64,000 nt of DNA from Hyphomicrobium album (GCF_009708035.1 NZ_WMBQ01000001.1:930001-994000), one strand, 5' to 3'. Shown: positions 45,311-56,280, numbered from the stretch's first letter. Notes: generated by a model from the letters alone, not told the origin. Numbers and translations are program-made.

Positions 45311-45973
45311 TTAGCTCGCGGGGTCGTATTCGATGTCCTCGCGATAGCCGTCGTAGGCCTTCGCATATTCCATGACGCGCGCCACCTCGCCGATGAACTC
45401 TTCGTCGTAGCCGGCGCGACGCAGTAGGTGAAACCCCACCTCCATGCCCGAGGCGATGCCGCCGCCGGTAATGATGCGGCCGCTGTCGACGACGCGGGCG
45501 CGCGAGATGCGGCAGGCCGGCGCAATCTCCGCCAGGCGATCGATTGGCACCTTACCCATGTTCGACTGCTCGAGCCGGTCGGGCTCCTTGCGGTTGGTCG
45601 CCGCGCGTCCGTCGAGCAACCCCATGCGCCCATAGATCCATGAGCCGGTGCATACCGACAAGAGCAGCGTCTTTTCCGGCAATCCGCGGATGAAGGCGTG
45701 CAATCGCCCGTTGTTCACCTCTTGCCGCGTCCCGAAGCCGCCGGGGATGAGGAAGGCGTCCATGTCCGGCTGATCGGCGAACGCATAGTTGGGAATGACG
45801 GTGAAGCCGGCCTGCGCCTGGATCGGCCGCATGCTCTCGGCGACGAAGAACGCGTCGAGCTCCGGATCGAAGCGGCGGGCGACCGAGAACACGCCGTAGG
45901 GCGCGGCGAAATCCATGATCTCGAGGTCCTTGCACATGTAGACCCCGAGCCTGAAACCAGCCTTCTTTTCCAT
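45311..45973 (-). CDS. DJ-1/PfpI family protein (GATase1-like)
   Basis: The 220-residue protein has the DJ-1/PfpI fold with the nucleophile elbow LLSVCTGSWIYGRMGLL around the Cys, and IPGGFGTRQEVNN before it. It is similar to the isonitrile hydratase/GlxA N-terminal group, but there is no DNA-binding domain. Its function could be cysteine-dependent detoxification (for example glyoxalase III-like) or hydration. AGGAGGG lies six bases before the ATG. The gene is divergent from a TetR regulator with two strong operators in the spacer, so it is probably its target. Confidence 0.92.
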   Translation of the reverse strand: MEKKAGFRLGVYMCKDLEIMDFAAPYGVFSVARRFDPELDAFFVAESMRPIQAQAGFTVIPNYAFADQPDMDAFLIPGGFGTRQEVNNGRLHAFIRGLPEKTLLLSVCTGSWIYGRMGLLDGRAATNRKEPDRLEQSNMGKVPIDRLAEIAPACRISRARVVDSGRIITGGGIASGMEVGFHLLRRAGYDEEFIGEVARVMEYAKAYDGYREDIEYDPAS

Positions 45974-45987
45974 CGCGCACCCTCCTA

Positions 45988-46003
45988 TAGACAGGTCTGT
46001 CTA
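45988..46003. promoter_or_regulatory. TetR operator 1 (perfect palindrome)
   Basis: TAGACAGGTCTGTCTA is a perfect 16-bp palindrome 14 bases upstream of the PfpI-family start codon, next to its ribosome-binding site. A second site is 23 bases away centre to centre. Location in the divergent spacer with tetR indicates binding by that regulator. Confidence 0.85.
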
Positions 46004-46010
46004 TCTCAGG

Positions 46011-46026
46011 TAGACAGCTCTGTCTG
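46011..46026. promoter_or_regulatory. TetR operator 2
   Basis: TAGACAGCTCTGTCTG repeats operator 1 with one mismatched outer pair and ends 24 bases before the tetR ATG. The same half-site TAGACAG/CTGTCTA makes four half-sites in 39 bases. Confidence 0.85.
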
Positions 46027-46050
46027 TCAAGCAAGATTATTTCGGTCCGG

Positions 46051-46653
46051 ATGACGTCGAAGAGCCAAAAGACTTCAGCTGCCGAGCCTACGTCGGCACG
46101 CGCGCGCATCCTCGAAACGGCGCTGCGCCTCTTCTATGCGCACGGCACGCGCGCGGTCGGCATCGATCGCATCATCGCCGAAGCCGCGGTCGCCAAGATG
46201 AGCTTCTACAATCACTTTCCGTCGAAAGCCGATCTCGTCGCCGCCTTCCTCGAGGAGCGACACGCGCGCTGGATGACGTGGTTCCACGGCCGCCTCGATA
46301 CGCGGCGCGGCAAGCCCGGCGCCCAACTGCCCGCCGTTGCTGACGTTCTGCGCGAGTGGTTCACGGCGCCCGACTTTCACGGCTGTGCGTTCATCAACAT
46401 CCTCGCCGAGACGGCGCGCTCATCCAAGCGCGAGCGCGATATCGCCAGCCGCCACAAGGACGAGCTACTCGCGCTGCTCGCGGAGCGGGCCAAAGCCGAC
46501 GGCGTAGCGCGCCCGGCCGAGGCGGGGCGCCTGGCGCTCATCGTCGTCGAGGGTGCCATCGTACGCGCGGAGATGACCGGGGCAGGCGCGCGGGTCGCGG
46601 CCGACGCCAAACGGCTACTGGAGTGCCTCGTCGCCCCTGGGCTCAAGGCTTAG
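46051..46653 (+). CDS. TetR/AcrR family regulator
   Basis: The 200-residue protein has the HTH region ARILETALRLFYAHGTRAVGIDRIIAEAAVAKMSFYNHFPSKADLVAAFLEER and a helical ligand domain with FHGCAFINILAE, containing a conserved Cys as in the YcdC/TetR_C_13-type groups. It probably represses itself and the divergent PfpI-like gene through the two palindromes in the 77-base spacer. Ligand unknown. The ATG at 46051 has only weak ribosome-binding similarity upstream. Confidence 0.94.
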   Translation: MTSKSQKTSAAEPTSARARILETALRLFYAHGTRAVGIDRIIAEAAVAKMSFYNHFPSKADLVAAFLEERHARWMTWFHGRLDTRRGKPGAQLPAVADVLREWFTAPDFHGCAFINILAETARSSKRERDIASRHKDELLALLAERAKADGVARPAEAGRLALIVVEGAIVRAEMTGAGARVAADAKRLLECLVAPGLKA

Positions 46654-46666
46654 CCCCTGTAACGAA

Positions 46667-46694
46667 AAAGGCCCGACCTTGCGGCCGGGCCTTT
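46667..46694. terminator. Bidirectional terminator between tetR and hppA
   Basis: A perfect 9-bp stem (46667-46675 with 46686-46694) lies between the convergent stop codons. On the minus strand the stem runs into TTTTTCGTT, a clear T tract, serving hppA. On the plus strand it follows the tetR stop by 13 bases. Confidence 0.9.
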
Positions 46695-46718
46695 CCCAAA
46701 ACATTCGCGCGCGAGGCC

Positions 46719-48893
46719 TTAGCCGCCGTGTGCCAGCACCGCCAAGAGCAGCAGCGCCACGATGTTGGTGATCTTGATCGCCGGGTTCACCGCCGGACCG
46801 GCGGTATCCTTGTAGGGATCGCCGACCGTATCGCCGGTCACCGACGCCTTGTGCGCCTCGCTGCCCTTCACGTGCTTGACGCCGTCCTTGTCGATGAAGC
46901 CGTCCTCGAACGCCTTCTTGGCGTTGTCCCAGGCGCCGCCGCCCGAGGTCATCGAGATGGCGACGTAGAGCCCGTTGACGATCACGCCGAGCAGCATGGC
47001 GCCGACCGCGGAGAACGCCGCGCTCTTACCAGCGTCGCCGCCGCCCGCGATGAAGTAGATCGCAAAGTAGAGCACGATCGGCGACAGCACCGGCAGCAGC
47101 GACGGGATGATCATCTCTTTGATCGCTGCCTTGGTCAGCAGGTCGACTGCCGCCGCGTAATCGGGGCGCTCCGTGCCCTTCATGATGCCGGGCTTGGCTT
47201 TGAACTGGCGGCGAACCTCCTGCACGATGGCGCTGCCGGCGCGGCCGACGGCCGTCATGGCGATACCGCCGAACAGGTACGGGATGAGACCGCCGAGCAA
47301 GAGGCCGACGACCACGTAGGGGTTCGACAGCGAGAAGTCGGGGCTCACGCCCTTGAAGTACGAATAGGCCGTCGAGCCCGCCTTGTTCGCCTCGTCGATG
47401 AAGTGTTGCAGGTCGTAGCTGTAGGCCGCGAACAGCACCAGCGCGCCGAGACCGGCGGAGCCGATCGCGTAGCCCTTGGTCACCGCCTTGGTCGTGTTGC
47501 CGACGGCGTCGAGCGCGTCGGTCGAGCGGCGAACCTCCTTCGGCAGCCCGGCCATCTCGGCGATGCCGCCGGCGTTGTCAGTCACCGGACCGAAGGCGTC
47601 GAGAGCGACGACGACACCCGCAAGGCCAAGCATAGTGGTCGTAGCGATGGCCGTGCCGAACAGGCCGGCGAGCGAGTAGGTCGAGAGGATGCCGGCGACG
47701 ATGACGAGGGCCGGTAGCGCGGTCGACTCGAGCGACACGGCGAGACCCTGGATGACGTTGGTGCCGTGCCCGGTCACCGACGCCTGGCTGATCGAGCGCA
47801 CCGGGCGGTAGCCGATGCCGGTATAGTATTCCGTGATCCAGATGATGAGGCCCGTGACCGCGAGGCCGACGAGCCCGCACAGGAACAAATTCATGCCGGT
47901 GATGGTCGTGCCGGCAGCGGTGCCGACCTCGCCGAAGGTGCCGAGCACGTAGTGCGTCGCCGCCCACAGTCCGCCGATCGACAGCACCGCGCTGGCTAGG
48001 AAACCGCGATAGAGCGCGCCCATGATCGAGTTGTTGGTGCCGAGCTTCACGAAGAACGTGCCGATGATCGAGGTGACGATGCACGCGGCGCAAATGGCCA
48101 GCGGATAGACCATCAGGGTCTCGAGGTTCGGCTGGCCGGCAAAGAAGATCGAGGCGAGAACCATGGTGGCGACGACGGTCACCGCGTAGGTCTCGAACAG
48201 ATCGGCCGCCATGCCGGCGCAGTCGCCGACGTTGTCGCCGACGTTGTCGGCGATGGTTGCCGGATTGCGCGGATCGTCCTCGGGAATGCCGGCCTCGACC
48301 TTGCCGACGAGATCGCCACCTACGTCGGCGCCCTTGGTGAAGATGCCGCCGCCGAGACGGGCGAAGATGGAGATGAGCGAGGCGCCGAAGCCGAGCGCGA
48401 CAAGTGCATCAGTCACGACGCGGTCGTTGACCGCGTAGCCGAGCCCGCTGGTGAGGAAGAAATAGTAGCCGGCGACGCCGAGCAGCGCCATGCCGGCGAC
48501 CAGCATGCCGGTTACCGCACCCGACTTGAAGGCGATGTCGAGGCCCCGCGCCAAGGAATGTGTCGCCGCCTGCGCCGTGCGCACGTTGGCGCGCACCGAT
48601 ACGTTCATGCCGACGTAGCCGGCCGCGCCCGACAGGACCGCGCCGATGAGGAAGCCGATGGCGACCGGCAGACCCAAAAGGAACCACGCCAAGACGAAGA
48701 TGACCGCACCGACCATGGCGATGGTCGTGTACTGGCGGTTGAGGTAGGCCTGGGCGCCTTCACGGATGGCTCCGGCGATCTCCTGCATCCGCGCCGTGCC
48801 GGCATCGGCAGCCATCACCGAGCGGATGGTGTACGCCGAATAGGCGAGCGCCAACACGCCGCAAGCGACGATACCCCAAAGTACTTCCGTCAT
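46719..48893 (-). CDS. hppA: Membrane-bound proton-translocating pyrophosphatase
   Basis: The 724-residue protein has about 16 membrane helices and the family signatures: the substrate region [54 protein letters not shown] and a later [10 protein letters not shown] and [19 protein letters not shown]. It couples hydrolysis of pyrophosphate to proton pumping across the inner membrane. At the residue that separates K+-dependent and K+-independent classes the sequence [15 protein letters not shown] has Lys in the K-T segment, suggesting the K+-independent type. GGGGA precedes the ATG at nine bases. Single gene with terminator. Confidence 0.97.
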   Translation of the reverse strand: MTEVLWGIVACGVLALAYSAYTIRSVMAADAGTARMQEIAGAIREGAQAYLNRQYTTIAMVGAVIFVLAWFLLGLPVAIGFLIGAVLSGAAGYVGMNVSVRANVRTAQAATHSLARGLDIAFKSGAVTGMLVAGMALLGVAGYYFFLTSGLGYAVNDRVVTDALVALGFGASLISIFARLGGGIFTKGADVGGDLVGKVEAGIPEDDPRNPATIADNVGDNVGDCAGMAADLFETYAVTVVATMVLASIFFAGQPNLETLMVYPLAICAACIVTSIIGTFFVKLGTNNSIMGALYRGFLASAVLSIGGLWAATHYVLGTFGEVGTAAGTTITGMNLFLCGLVGLAVTGLIIWITEYYTGIGYRPVRSISQASVTGHGTNVIQGLAVSLESTALPALVIVAGILSTYSLAGLFGTAIATTTMLGLAGVVVALDAFGPVTDNAGGIAEMAGLPKEVRRSTDALDAVGNTTKAVTKGYAIGSAGLGALVLFAAYSYDLQHFIDEANKAGSTAYSYFKGVSPDFSLSNPYVVVGLLLGGLIPYLFGGIAMTAVGRAGSAIVQEVRRQFKAKPGIMKGTERPDYAAAVDLLTKAAIKEMIIPSLLPVLSPIVLYFAIYFIAGGGDAGKSAAFSAVGAMLLGVIVNGLYVAISMTSGGGAWDNAKKAFEDGFIDKDGVKHVKGSEAHKASVTGDTVGDPYKDTAGPAVNPAIKITNIVALLLLAVLAHGG

Positions 48894-49067
48894 TTTCGTG
48901 ATCCCCTTTGGCGCCTAGAAAGTTGCTATCGACCGGCGACTGGGCGTTGCCGGCGGCTCGCTCTGCTGGCGGATTCGCGGGCGGACCATGCCAAATGTGT
49001 GAGCCGGTTGCAACACAGCGCTGCAATAGCGCCGGAACGGCACAAGGGCCGAGAAATCAAGCAAAAA

Positions 49068-49087
49068 GGGCGTCCTCGCGGACGCCC
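49068..49087 (-). terminator. Intrinsic terminator of the small His/Trp/Tyr-rich gene
   Basis: A perfect 8-bp stem (49068-49075 with 49080-49087) with a TCGC-type loop is followed on the minus strand by TTTTTGC. It lies 22 bases after the stop codon at 49109. Confidence 0.85.
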
Positions 49088-49108
49088 CCGAGCAAATTCA
49101 GGCGACGA

Positions 49109-49369
49109 TCACCACCAATGGCGGTGATGACGATGGCGCCAGCCCCACGGCCGGTACCAGCGGTAAGGGCGATACCAGCGATAGGGACGATAGTAGTGGC
49201 GGTGGCCATACCAGCGGCGATGACGCCAGCCCGCCTTCTCGACGGTGGAACTGGCCTGACCGATGCTCGGTTTCGCAATCAGCGCCGCGCCCGCTGTAGC
49301 AGCGGATGCCGGTGCCTGTCCCGCGATCAGCAGAAATGCCGCGGCGACGGAAGCAAGTACGAACTTCAT
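49109..49369 (-). CDS. Small secreted protein rich in Trp, Tyr, His and Arg
   Basis: The 86-residue protein has a signal peptide (MKFVLASVAAAFLLIAGQAPASA). After a short linker the C-terminal 40 residues consist only of aromatic and basic residues with the repeat YRPYRWYRPYRWYRPW and an end RHRHHRHWW. Such tails occur in many uncharacterised Hyphomicrobiales proteins and could bind metal ions, nucleic acid or polysaccharide. GGAG lies seven bases before this ATG, deciding the start. A terminator follows. Confidence 0.82.
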   Translation of the reverse strand: MKFVLASVAAAFLLIAGQAPASAATAGAALIAKPSIGQASSTVEKAGWRHRRWYGHRHYYRPYRWYRPYRWYRPWGWRHRHHRHWW

Positions 49370-49498
49370 GATTTTCTCCAAAGTTCAGTATGCTAGTCAC
49401 TTGAGCGACGTGGAGTGCGCCCGTTACGAAGTCGGGCGTCCTTGGAAGCTGGGGGTAAATGCCATGCGGTTCAAGTTAACTCCATCCAAAGCGCGCTG

Positions 49499-50323
49499 AT
49501 GCAGATTTTGGACGCCCGTAATCGCGGGCCGATCTGGGGAGAGTTCACGCGTGCCCAGAACGGCCTGGCGATAAGCAATCTGGCGCGCGCCTTCCATCTG
49601 CCGCGGCCCCAGGCCAAGGCAGCCATCCTCAGCATGCTCGGCGCACTCATCCAGCGCTTCGACGAGCAGACCGTGTCGCGCGGCACGCTTGCGCGGCTCA
49701 TAGAGCTCCTCGGCAAGAACGACTATGAGCAGGTCCTCGAGACGCCAACGCTGATGGGTGCCACCTCCACCCAGGTGATCGGCAACGACGCGCTGACCGC
49801 GCTTGCCGGGCGCGAGGAAAGCGGCCGCATCGCCTGCCGTGCGGCGACGACCGCCGGGATCAGCGAGATGATCGCCGAGTACCTGCTGCCGGTTGTGGCG
49901 GCGATGTTCATGGGCGCCCTGTCGGCCAAGACCCGCGCCAATCTCTACGTCTTGATGCGCGGCCCCGATGACGCGGCCGCGCTGGCGCCGGCAGCTCCTG
50001 CCGGGCAATTTCCCATCGGGCGCGGCTCGAGCGGCTTCTTCGCCGGTACCGGCGTGGTGACGGCAATCGGCGCCGATCCCGGCCGCGAGGCAATGTATGC
50101 GCTATTCGCCCAGCGCATCCGCCTCGGCGGCGAAGTTCAAGGCCAACCCGACCCGCTAAACGCCGCTCGGCGTGCAATGGCCGAGGGGCTCGGCGTGCGT
50201 GCCCGGCACGCGCCATGGTTCGCGCGCCTGCAGCGATGGGGCGCGACAGCCCTCCAGGCCGCGAGCACGCAGACTCAGGACCGGCTGCGCAGCTTGCGCA
50301 GCCGTCCGCGCGACAAGCGCTGA
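49499..50323 (+). CDS. DUF937-like protein
   Basis: The 274-residue protein has a helical N-terminal domain reminiscent of DUF937 (LARAFHLPRPQAKAAILSMLGALIQRFDEQTVSRG, VIGNDALTALAGREESGRIACRAATTAGISEMIAEYLLPVVAAMFMGAL), a glycine-rich linker with IGRGSSGFFAGTGVVTAIG and a C-terminal helical region rich in Arg. Function unknown. Start is uncertain because no ribosome-binding site stands before the ATG at 49499; the frame is open back to 49415. It converges with the next gene, leaving seven bases. Confidence 0.7.
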   Translation: MQILDARNRGPIWGEFTRAQNGLAISNLARAFHLPRPQAKAAILSMLGALIQRFDEQTVSRGTLARLIELLGKNDYEQVLETPTLMGATSTQVIGNDALTALAGREESGRIACRAATTAGISEMIAEYLLPVVAAMFMGALSAKTRANLYVLMRGPDDAAALAPAAPAGQFPIGRGSSGFFAGTGVVTAIGADPGREAMYALFAQRIRLGGEVQGQPDPLNAARRAMAEGLGVRARHAPWFARLQRWGATALQAASTQTQDRLRSLRSRPRDKR

Positions 50324-50330
50324 AAGCCGA

Positions 50331-50672
50331 TTAGCGGCAGGGACGGGCTTCGGCGTCGCAGTTCCACCCACCGCCCGACTGCGAGCAGCCGATCCGGCGG
50401 CTGGCCGCCCGGCTGAAGCGCGCCCAGGCGCGGCCGTACTCGAGGTTGGTGAACTCCTGCCATGAGGAGATGGCGGCGCGCTGCGCCGCAGCCTTGGTCG
50501 GCTGCGAGCCGCTGCTGCCGTAGTGCCAGTGATCGGCCATACAGGTCCTGCCGCCTTCGCGGCGCCACGTATGCATGCCGGCGAGACCGGCATCTTGCGC
50601 CATTGCCGGGATGGCAGCTCCCACGACCACGACTCCCGCGAGCAACGCCGCGGACATAGATTTGGGCAACAT
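50331..50672 (-). CDS. Secreted cysteine-containing hypothetical protein
   Basis: The 113-residue protein has a signal peptide (MLPKSMSAALLAGVVVVGAAIPAMAQ). The mature part contains four cysteines (TCMADH, RIGCSQSGGGWNCDAEARPCR) that could form two disulphides, and the motif TKAAAQRAAISSWQEFTNLEYGRAWARF. Proteins with this TKA..AI..W..FT..EYG..WA and WxC..xARPC pattern are widespread and uncharacterised in Hyphomicrobiales, as far as I recall. ATG at 50672 follows GGGGGGTGGAG. Confidence 0.8.
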   Translation of the reverse strand: MLPKSMSAALLAGVVVVGAAIPAMAQDAGLAGMHTWRREGGRTCMADHWHYGSSGSQPTKAAAQRAAISSWQEFTNLEYGRAWARFSRAASRRIGCSQSGGGWNCDAEARPCR

Positions 50673-50821
50673 CTCCACCCCCCAGTGTGAATCCTTGCCG
50701 GTAGTTCGCGGCACCCTGCCAGATTCCGCTTGCGCTCTCGATAGCTACCAGCGCCGCGCGCGAAAAAATGCGCGCCGCGCGCGGCAAACCTGCAACATCC
50801 TGGGAGAAATGCTGACGCGCA

Positions 50822-51400
50822 TCAGAGAAGCGGTTCGTCGTACACACGCTGGCCTTCCGACATCAGGCCCTTGATCGCGGCCGTGCCGCTGTCGTCGATG
50901 GCGATGACGGCGGAAATTTTTTTCTCGCCAACCATCTTCTCGAGCTCGCGCCCAGTGCCCTCGGGCACGAAGAAGCTCTCGATGCCATAGTGCAGATTGA
51001 CCATCGTTCCCGGCGGCTCGTCGCGTGGCGGGTCGTAGACGTACTCGACGCGCCCGCGTATCACGGCCTCGTCGGGCTTCACATCCGCCGGCTGCTCGGT
51101 CGAGCCGGCGACGGGCTGCCACTTGTCACCCTCACCCTTGCGCAGCGTGATGTAGAACGCATCGTTCCTTTTCGGCGGTGTCGTACCGGGCGGCAGCTTG
51201 TAGCGCGAGATGTCGTAGCCGAGGATCACATAGTCGCCGCGGAACAGCGAGCGCGGATCGACCGGGATCACCTCGAGCACCACCTCGCGACCGTTGGCGA
51301 GCAGCGAGGTGCGATCCCAGATCATCCAGCCGAGCACTGCCGCCTGCCCAAGGGCGACGGCGGCGATGGCGAGCCACAGATTGCGGCGTTCAGTCGTCAT
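50822..51400 (-). CDS. GDYXXLXY domain membrane protein
   Basis: The 192-residue protein has one N-terminal membrane helix (LWLAIAAVALGQAAVLGWMIW) and the name-giving motif FRGDYVILGYDISRY, preceded by EVVLEVIPVDPRSL. The rest is a soluble beta-rich domain facing the periplasm. It regularly accompanies DUF2157 membrane proteins, and here its ATG overlaps the DUF2157 stop by four bases, showing coupled translation. Function unknown. Confidence 0.92.
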   Translation of the reverse strand: MTTERRNLWLAIAAVALGQAAVLGWMIWDRTSLLANGREVVLEVIPVDPRSLFRGDYVILGYDISRYKLPPGTTPPKRNDAFYITLRKGEGDKWQPVAGSTEQPADVKPDEAVIRGRVEYVYDPPRDEPPGTMVNLHYGIESFFVPEGTGRELEKMVGEKKISAVIAIDDSGTAAIKGLMSEGQRVYDEPLL

Positions 51401-52494
51401 GGCGCGGCCTCCATGCCGGGCTGCACGCGCGCGTGCAAACGATAGGCGACGATCGACAACAGGATCACGAGAACGCCGGCCGAGAGGAAGAACAGCGATG
51501 AGCCGAGCAGCGTGCCGACCGTCTTGAAGTAGATCCCCAGCACCTCGATCGAGAAGCCGGCATAGCCCAGCCACAAGAGCGCGGGGCTCCCCATCTTGAG
51601 GCCAAGCCCAATTCCGCCGAGCACCAGAGCAAGGGCCAGAATGGCCAGCAGAATGAAGTAGTCGAGCGGCATTTCCTTGATGAACTGCAGGGCGAACAAC
51701 CCGGCGAAGGCAATGCTCATGCCGTAAGCGATTATCGGCGTCGACCAACCGTGCAGGCGCTCGTCGGCCAGCGGCGCGGCTACTCCCGCGGCGGCGATGA
51801 GCAGGCCGATGCCGACGACGATGCCATGTCCGTTGCCGTCAATCAGGTAGTACCCGAGGCTGACGATCCACAGCGCCAGGGCAACTGCAGCAAGATGCAG
51901 GCCGCCGGCCCAGCGCTGCCAGGCAATGGCCGCCGTCACCGCGCCCCATCCCAGCAGGAAGCCCCAATGCACCTCGCCGCTGTCGGTCATCTCCCAGCCC
52001 GTCCATAGGCAGACGAGCAGCATGGCCAGCGCGAGCGCCGGATTGGACCGTAGAAGCGTCCCGGCGGCGAGCGCGCCCAGCGCCCAGGTGAGGACGGCGT
52101 CGGGTGGATGCCCCTCGATGTGGAACATCTGCGCGATGAGCATGATGCCGGCGCCGAACAGCGCCACGCCGGCGAGGATGGCCGCGTGCGCGAACGTCGG
52201 ATGCTTGCGGTCGAACAGAACGCCGGCGATGCCGTAGCATGCGAACAGGCCGCCGAAGATCATCGCCAGTCTGAACAGGCGCGGCATCTCGCTCCAATGG
52301 GCGGCGACAAAGCTCATGGCGGCGAAGCCGATCAGCACGGCGCCGAGAATGCCCAGTGCGGATGCTAGATCCAGCTTGTGCTTGTCGTGCTCGACGATGT
52401 CGCGGCGGATCGCGACCTCACCGTCGGCGCCGATCCAACCGGCTTCCCGCCAGCGCACGAGGTCGCGGTTGAGGCGCTTGGCGTAGCGTGACAT
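51397..52494 (-). CDS. DUF2157 domain membrane protein
   Basis: The 365-residue protein has an N-terminal cytoplasmic part (YAKRLNRDLVRWREAGWIGADGEVAIRRDIVEHDKHKLDL) and about ten membrane helices, starting ASALGILGAVLIGFAAMSFVAAHWSEM, the DUF2157 hallmark. Pairs of DUF2157 and GDYXXLXY proteins are common in proteobacteria and of unknown function, possibly a membrane sensor or transporter. It is the first gene of this two-gene operon and is divergent from trmFO, 147 bases away. Confidence 0.92.
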   Translation of the reverse strand: MSRYAKRLNRDLVRWREAGWIGADGEVAIRRDIVEHDKHKLDLASALGILGAVLIGFAAMSFVAAHWSEMPRLFRLAMIFGGLFACYGIAGVLFDRKHPTFAHAAILAGVALFGAGIMLIAQMFHIEGHPPDAVLTWALGALAAGTLLRSNPALALAMLLVCLWTGWEMTDSGEVHWGFLLGWGAVTAAIAWQRWAGGLHLAAVALALWIVSLGYYLIDGNGHGIVVGIGLLIAAAGVAAPLADERLHGWSTPIIAYGMSIAFAGLFALQFIKEMPLDYFILLAILALALVLGGIGLGLKMGSPALLWLGYAGFSIEVLGIYFKTVGTLLGSSLFFLSAGVLVILLSIVAYRLHARVQPGMEAAP

Positions 52495-52641
52495 GGAGAG
52501 AACCCCGTCGACTTAGATCGGTGCAGACGATATCCGGGCGGCGGGACCAAAACAATGTCGGGATTGGGGCCCGGCGGCGGCGGGGGCCATTAGGGTTGCC
52601 CGCGTTGAGGACCGCCCCGCTTTCCGATAGCGTGCGCTGCC

Positions 52642-54057
<1,416 letters not shown>

Positions 54058-54154
54058 ACCTGCGGCATTTGTCCGGTCATGCGGCAAGCGCCCATCTTGA
54101 TGCATCAGACATCAGACATTAGGCTCTACGCATAACCAAGACACAGTAGATCGC

Positions 54155-54472
54155 ATGATCACCGCGGCGCAGATGCGCGCAGGTCGCGCCTTGCTCGGGA
54201 TCGACCAGCAGAGTCTGGCCGATCTCGCCGGCGTGTCGTTGCCGACCATCCAGCGCATGGAGGCGAGCGAGGGCAACGTACGTGGCGTAATCGACACCTT
54301 GACCAAGGTCGTCACCGCTTTCGAGCGCGCCGGCGTCGAGCTGATTGCCGAGGGAGCACCCAGCACTGGTGATGGACGCGGCGTGCGCTTCAAGACCAGC
54401 CGGACAAGCAAGACAGCGCGCCGAATGACCACTGGCCGCACGCCACGGCGACTGGCACGGGAGAAGCCATAG
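54155..54472 (+). CDS. XRE-family helix-turn-helix regulator
   Basis: The 105-residue protein has an N-terminal HTH (TAAQMRAGRALLGIDQQSLADLAGVSLPTIQRMEASEGNVRG), followed by VVTAFERAGVELIAE, the usual dimer part of small XRE regulators, and a basic unstructured tail (KTSRTSKTARRMTTGRTPRRLAREKP). It lies between trmFO and the SulP transporter, 88 bases before the latter, and could regulate it; this is inference from position only. Start ATG is chosen on family similarity. Confidence 0.88.
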   Translation: MITAAQMRAGRALLGIDQQSLADLAGVSLPTIQRMEASEGNVRGVIDTLTKVVTAFERAGVELIAEGAPSTGDGRGVRFKTSRTSKTARRMTTGRTPRRLAREKP

Positions 54473-54560
54473 TGGGCGCATCGATACACTTACCGCGACG
54501 GCGACCGCCTAATGCACGGCCGGCGATCCCGCCGCTCCTTGGACCAAGGAGAGGGAGCAT

Positions 54561-56267
54561 ATGGAGACGACCGCGCGGAGCCCCTTGAGGCGCCCCGAGC
54601 CGACGTTTGCGGAGCTGTTCACCCCCAAGCTGGTCACGATCCTGCGCGACGGCTACACCGGCGCCGACTTCAGGGCCGACGCCATCGCCGGGCTTACTGT
54701 CGCCATCGTGGCGCTGCCGCTGTCGATGGCCATTGCCATCGGCTCAGGGCTCTCGCCCGACAAGGGCTTATTCACCGCCATCGTCGGCGGCTTCCTCATC
54801 TCCGCGCTCGGCGGCAGCCGCTTCCAGATCGGTGGGCCGGCGGGCGCGTTCATCGTGCTTATCGCCTCGGTCGTCGAACGCCAAGGCTACGACGGGCTTG
54901 TGCTCGCCACGCTCATGGCAGGCGCGATGATGATGGCCGCGGGGTTCCTGCGGCTGGGCACATACATCAAGTACATTCCCTTCCCCGTAACTGTAGGCTT
55001 CACCGCCGGCATCGCCGTCATCATTCTGGCGAGCCAGCTGAAAGAGTTGCTCGGCCTCGACATGGCGAACGAGCCGGCGGCGCTGCTGCCCAAGGTGCGA
55101 GCCCTCTGGGAGAGCGTCGGCGCCTTCAGGCCTGCAACCGTGGCGCTCTCGCTCCTCGCCATCGCCACCATTCTCGGCCTTCGCCGCGTGCGTCCCAAGT
55201 GGCCCGGGCTGCTCATCGCCGTGGCGGCAACGACGGTGATCGCCTGGCTGCTGCAGCTCGACGTGACGACTATCGGCTCTCGGTTCGGCGGCGTGCCGCG
55301 CACGCTGCCTGCGCCGTCGCTCCCGGCTTTCGACCTCGCCAAGCTCGCCGCGGTGTTTCCCGATGCCGTCGCCATCGCCCTGCTCGGTGCCATCGAGAGC
55401 CTGTTGTCGGCCGTGGTCGCCGACGGCATGAGCGGACGCAAACACCGCTCTAACTGCGAGCTCGTGGCCCAGGGTGCCGCCAACATGGCGGCGGTGACCT
55501 TCGGCGGCATGTGCGTCACCGGCACCATCGCGCGCACCGCGACCAACATCCGCGCCGGCGCGCGCAGCCCGATTTCGGGCATGTTGCATGCGGGCTATAT
55601 CCTCCTATTCATGCTCCTGGCGGCACCGCTCGCTGCCTACATTCCGCTTGCTAGCCTTGGCGGCGTGCTCGCCGTAGTCGCCTGGAACATGATCGAGAAG
55701 GAAGAGTTCGCCAGTCTACTGCGCGCCTCGTGGGGTGATGCGACTGTGCTCATGGCGACATTCCTCCTGACCATCTTCACCGACCTCACCGTCGCCATAG
55801 GCGTCGGCGTAACGCTCGGCGCCTTCCTGTTCTTGCACCGCATGGCAGAGAGCGTCGAGATCGAGGGCGGCGTCCCGCTAGTCGTCGAGGATACGGCCGA
55901 CGGACGCGGCGGCGGGCGCACCACGTACCGGCCGGACGCATACAACGGCGACATCGCCGTCTATCGCATCTCGGGTGCGTTCTTCTTCGGCGCCACGGCA
56001 GCCGTCAGCAGCGCACTCGACCGCATCGGCGCTCACCCCAAGACATTCATTCTGGATTTCGCCGAGGTGCCTCTCGTCGACAGCACCGCGGCCAATGCGC
56101 TGGAAGGTTTCGTGCACAAATTGCGCCGTGCCGGCACCGCGGTCTATTTCACGTCGGCGCGCCGCAACGTGCGCCGCACGCTGCTCGCCGCCGGCCTGCG
56201 CAAGCCCCTGGTGCGCTACGCCTCGAGCATCGAGGATGCCGTCGCCATGAGCGGAGGGCGCGGCTGA
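54561..56267 (+). CDS. SulP family anion transporter with STAS domain
   Basis: The 568-residue protein has about 12-14 membrane segments and SulP motifs: DAIAGLTVAIVALPLSMAIAIGSG near the N-terminus, and GGMCVTGTIARTATNIRAGARSPISGMLHA in the middle. The C-terminal STAS domain shows AVYRISGAFFFGATAAVSSALDRI and FILDFAEVPLVDSTAANALEGF. It imports sulfate, bicarbonate or dicarboxylates; the substrate is not deducible. AGGGAG precedes the ATG by five bases. It converges with the SGNH hydrolase gene. Confidence 0.95.
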   Translation: METTARSPLRRPEPTFAELFTPKLVTILRDGYTGADFRADAIAGLTVAIVALPLSMAIAIGSGLSPDKGLFTAIVGGFLISALGGSRFQIGGPAGAFIVLIASVVERQGYDGLVLATLMAGAMMMAAGFLRLGTYIKYIPFPVTVGFTAGIAVIILASQLKELLGLDMANEPAALLPKVRALWESVGAFRPATVALSLLAIATILGLRRVRPKWPGLLIAVAATTVIAWLLQLDVTTIGSRFGGVPRTLPAPSLPAFDLAKLAAVFPDAVAIALLGAIESLLSAVVADGMSGRKHRSNCELVAQGAANMAAVTFGGMCVTGTIARTATNIRAGARSPISGMLHAGYILLFMLLAAPLAAYIPLASLGGVLAVVAWNMIEKEEFASLLRASWGDATVLMATFLLTIFTDLTVAIGVGVTLGAFLFLHRMAESVEIEGGVPLVVEDTADGRGGGRTTYRPDAYNGDIAVYRISGAFFFGATAAVSSALDRIGAHPKTFILDFAEVPLVDSTAANALEGFVHKLRRAGTAVYFTSARRNVRRTLLAAGLRKPLVRYASSIEDAVAMSGGRG

Positions 56268-56280
56268 GCGGAAGCAAGGT

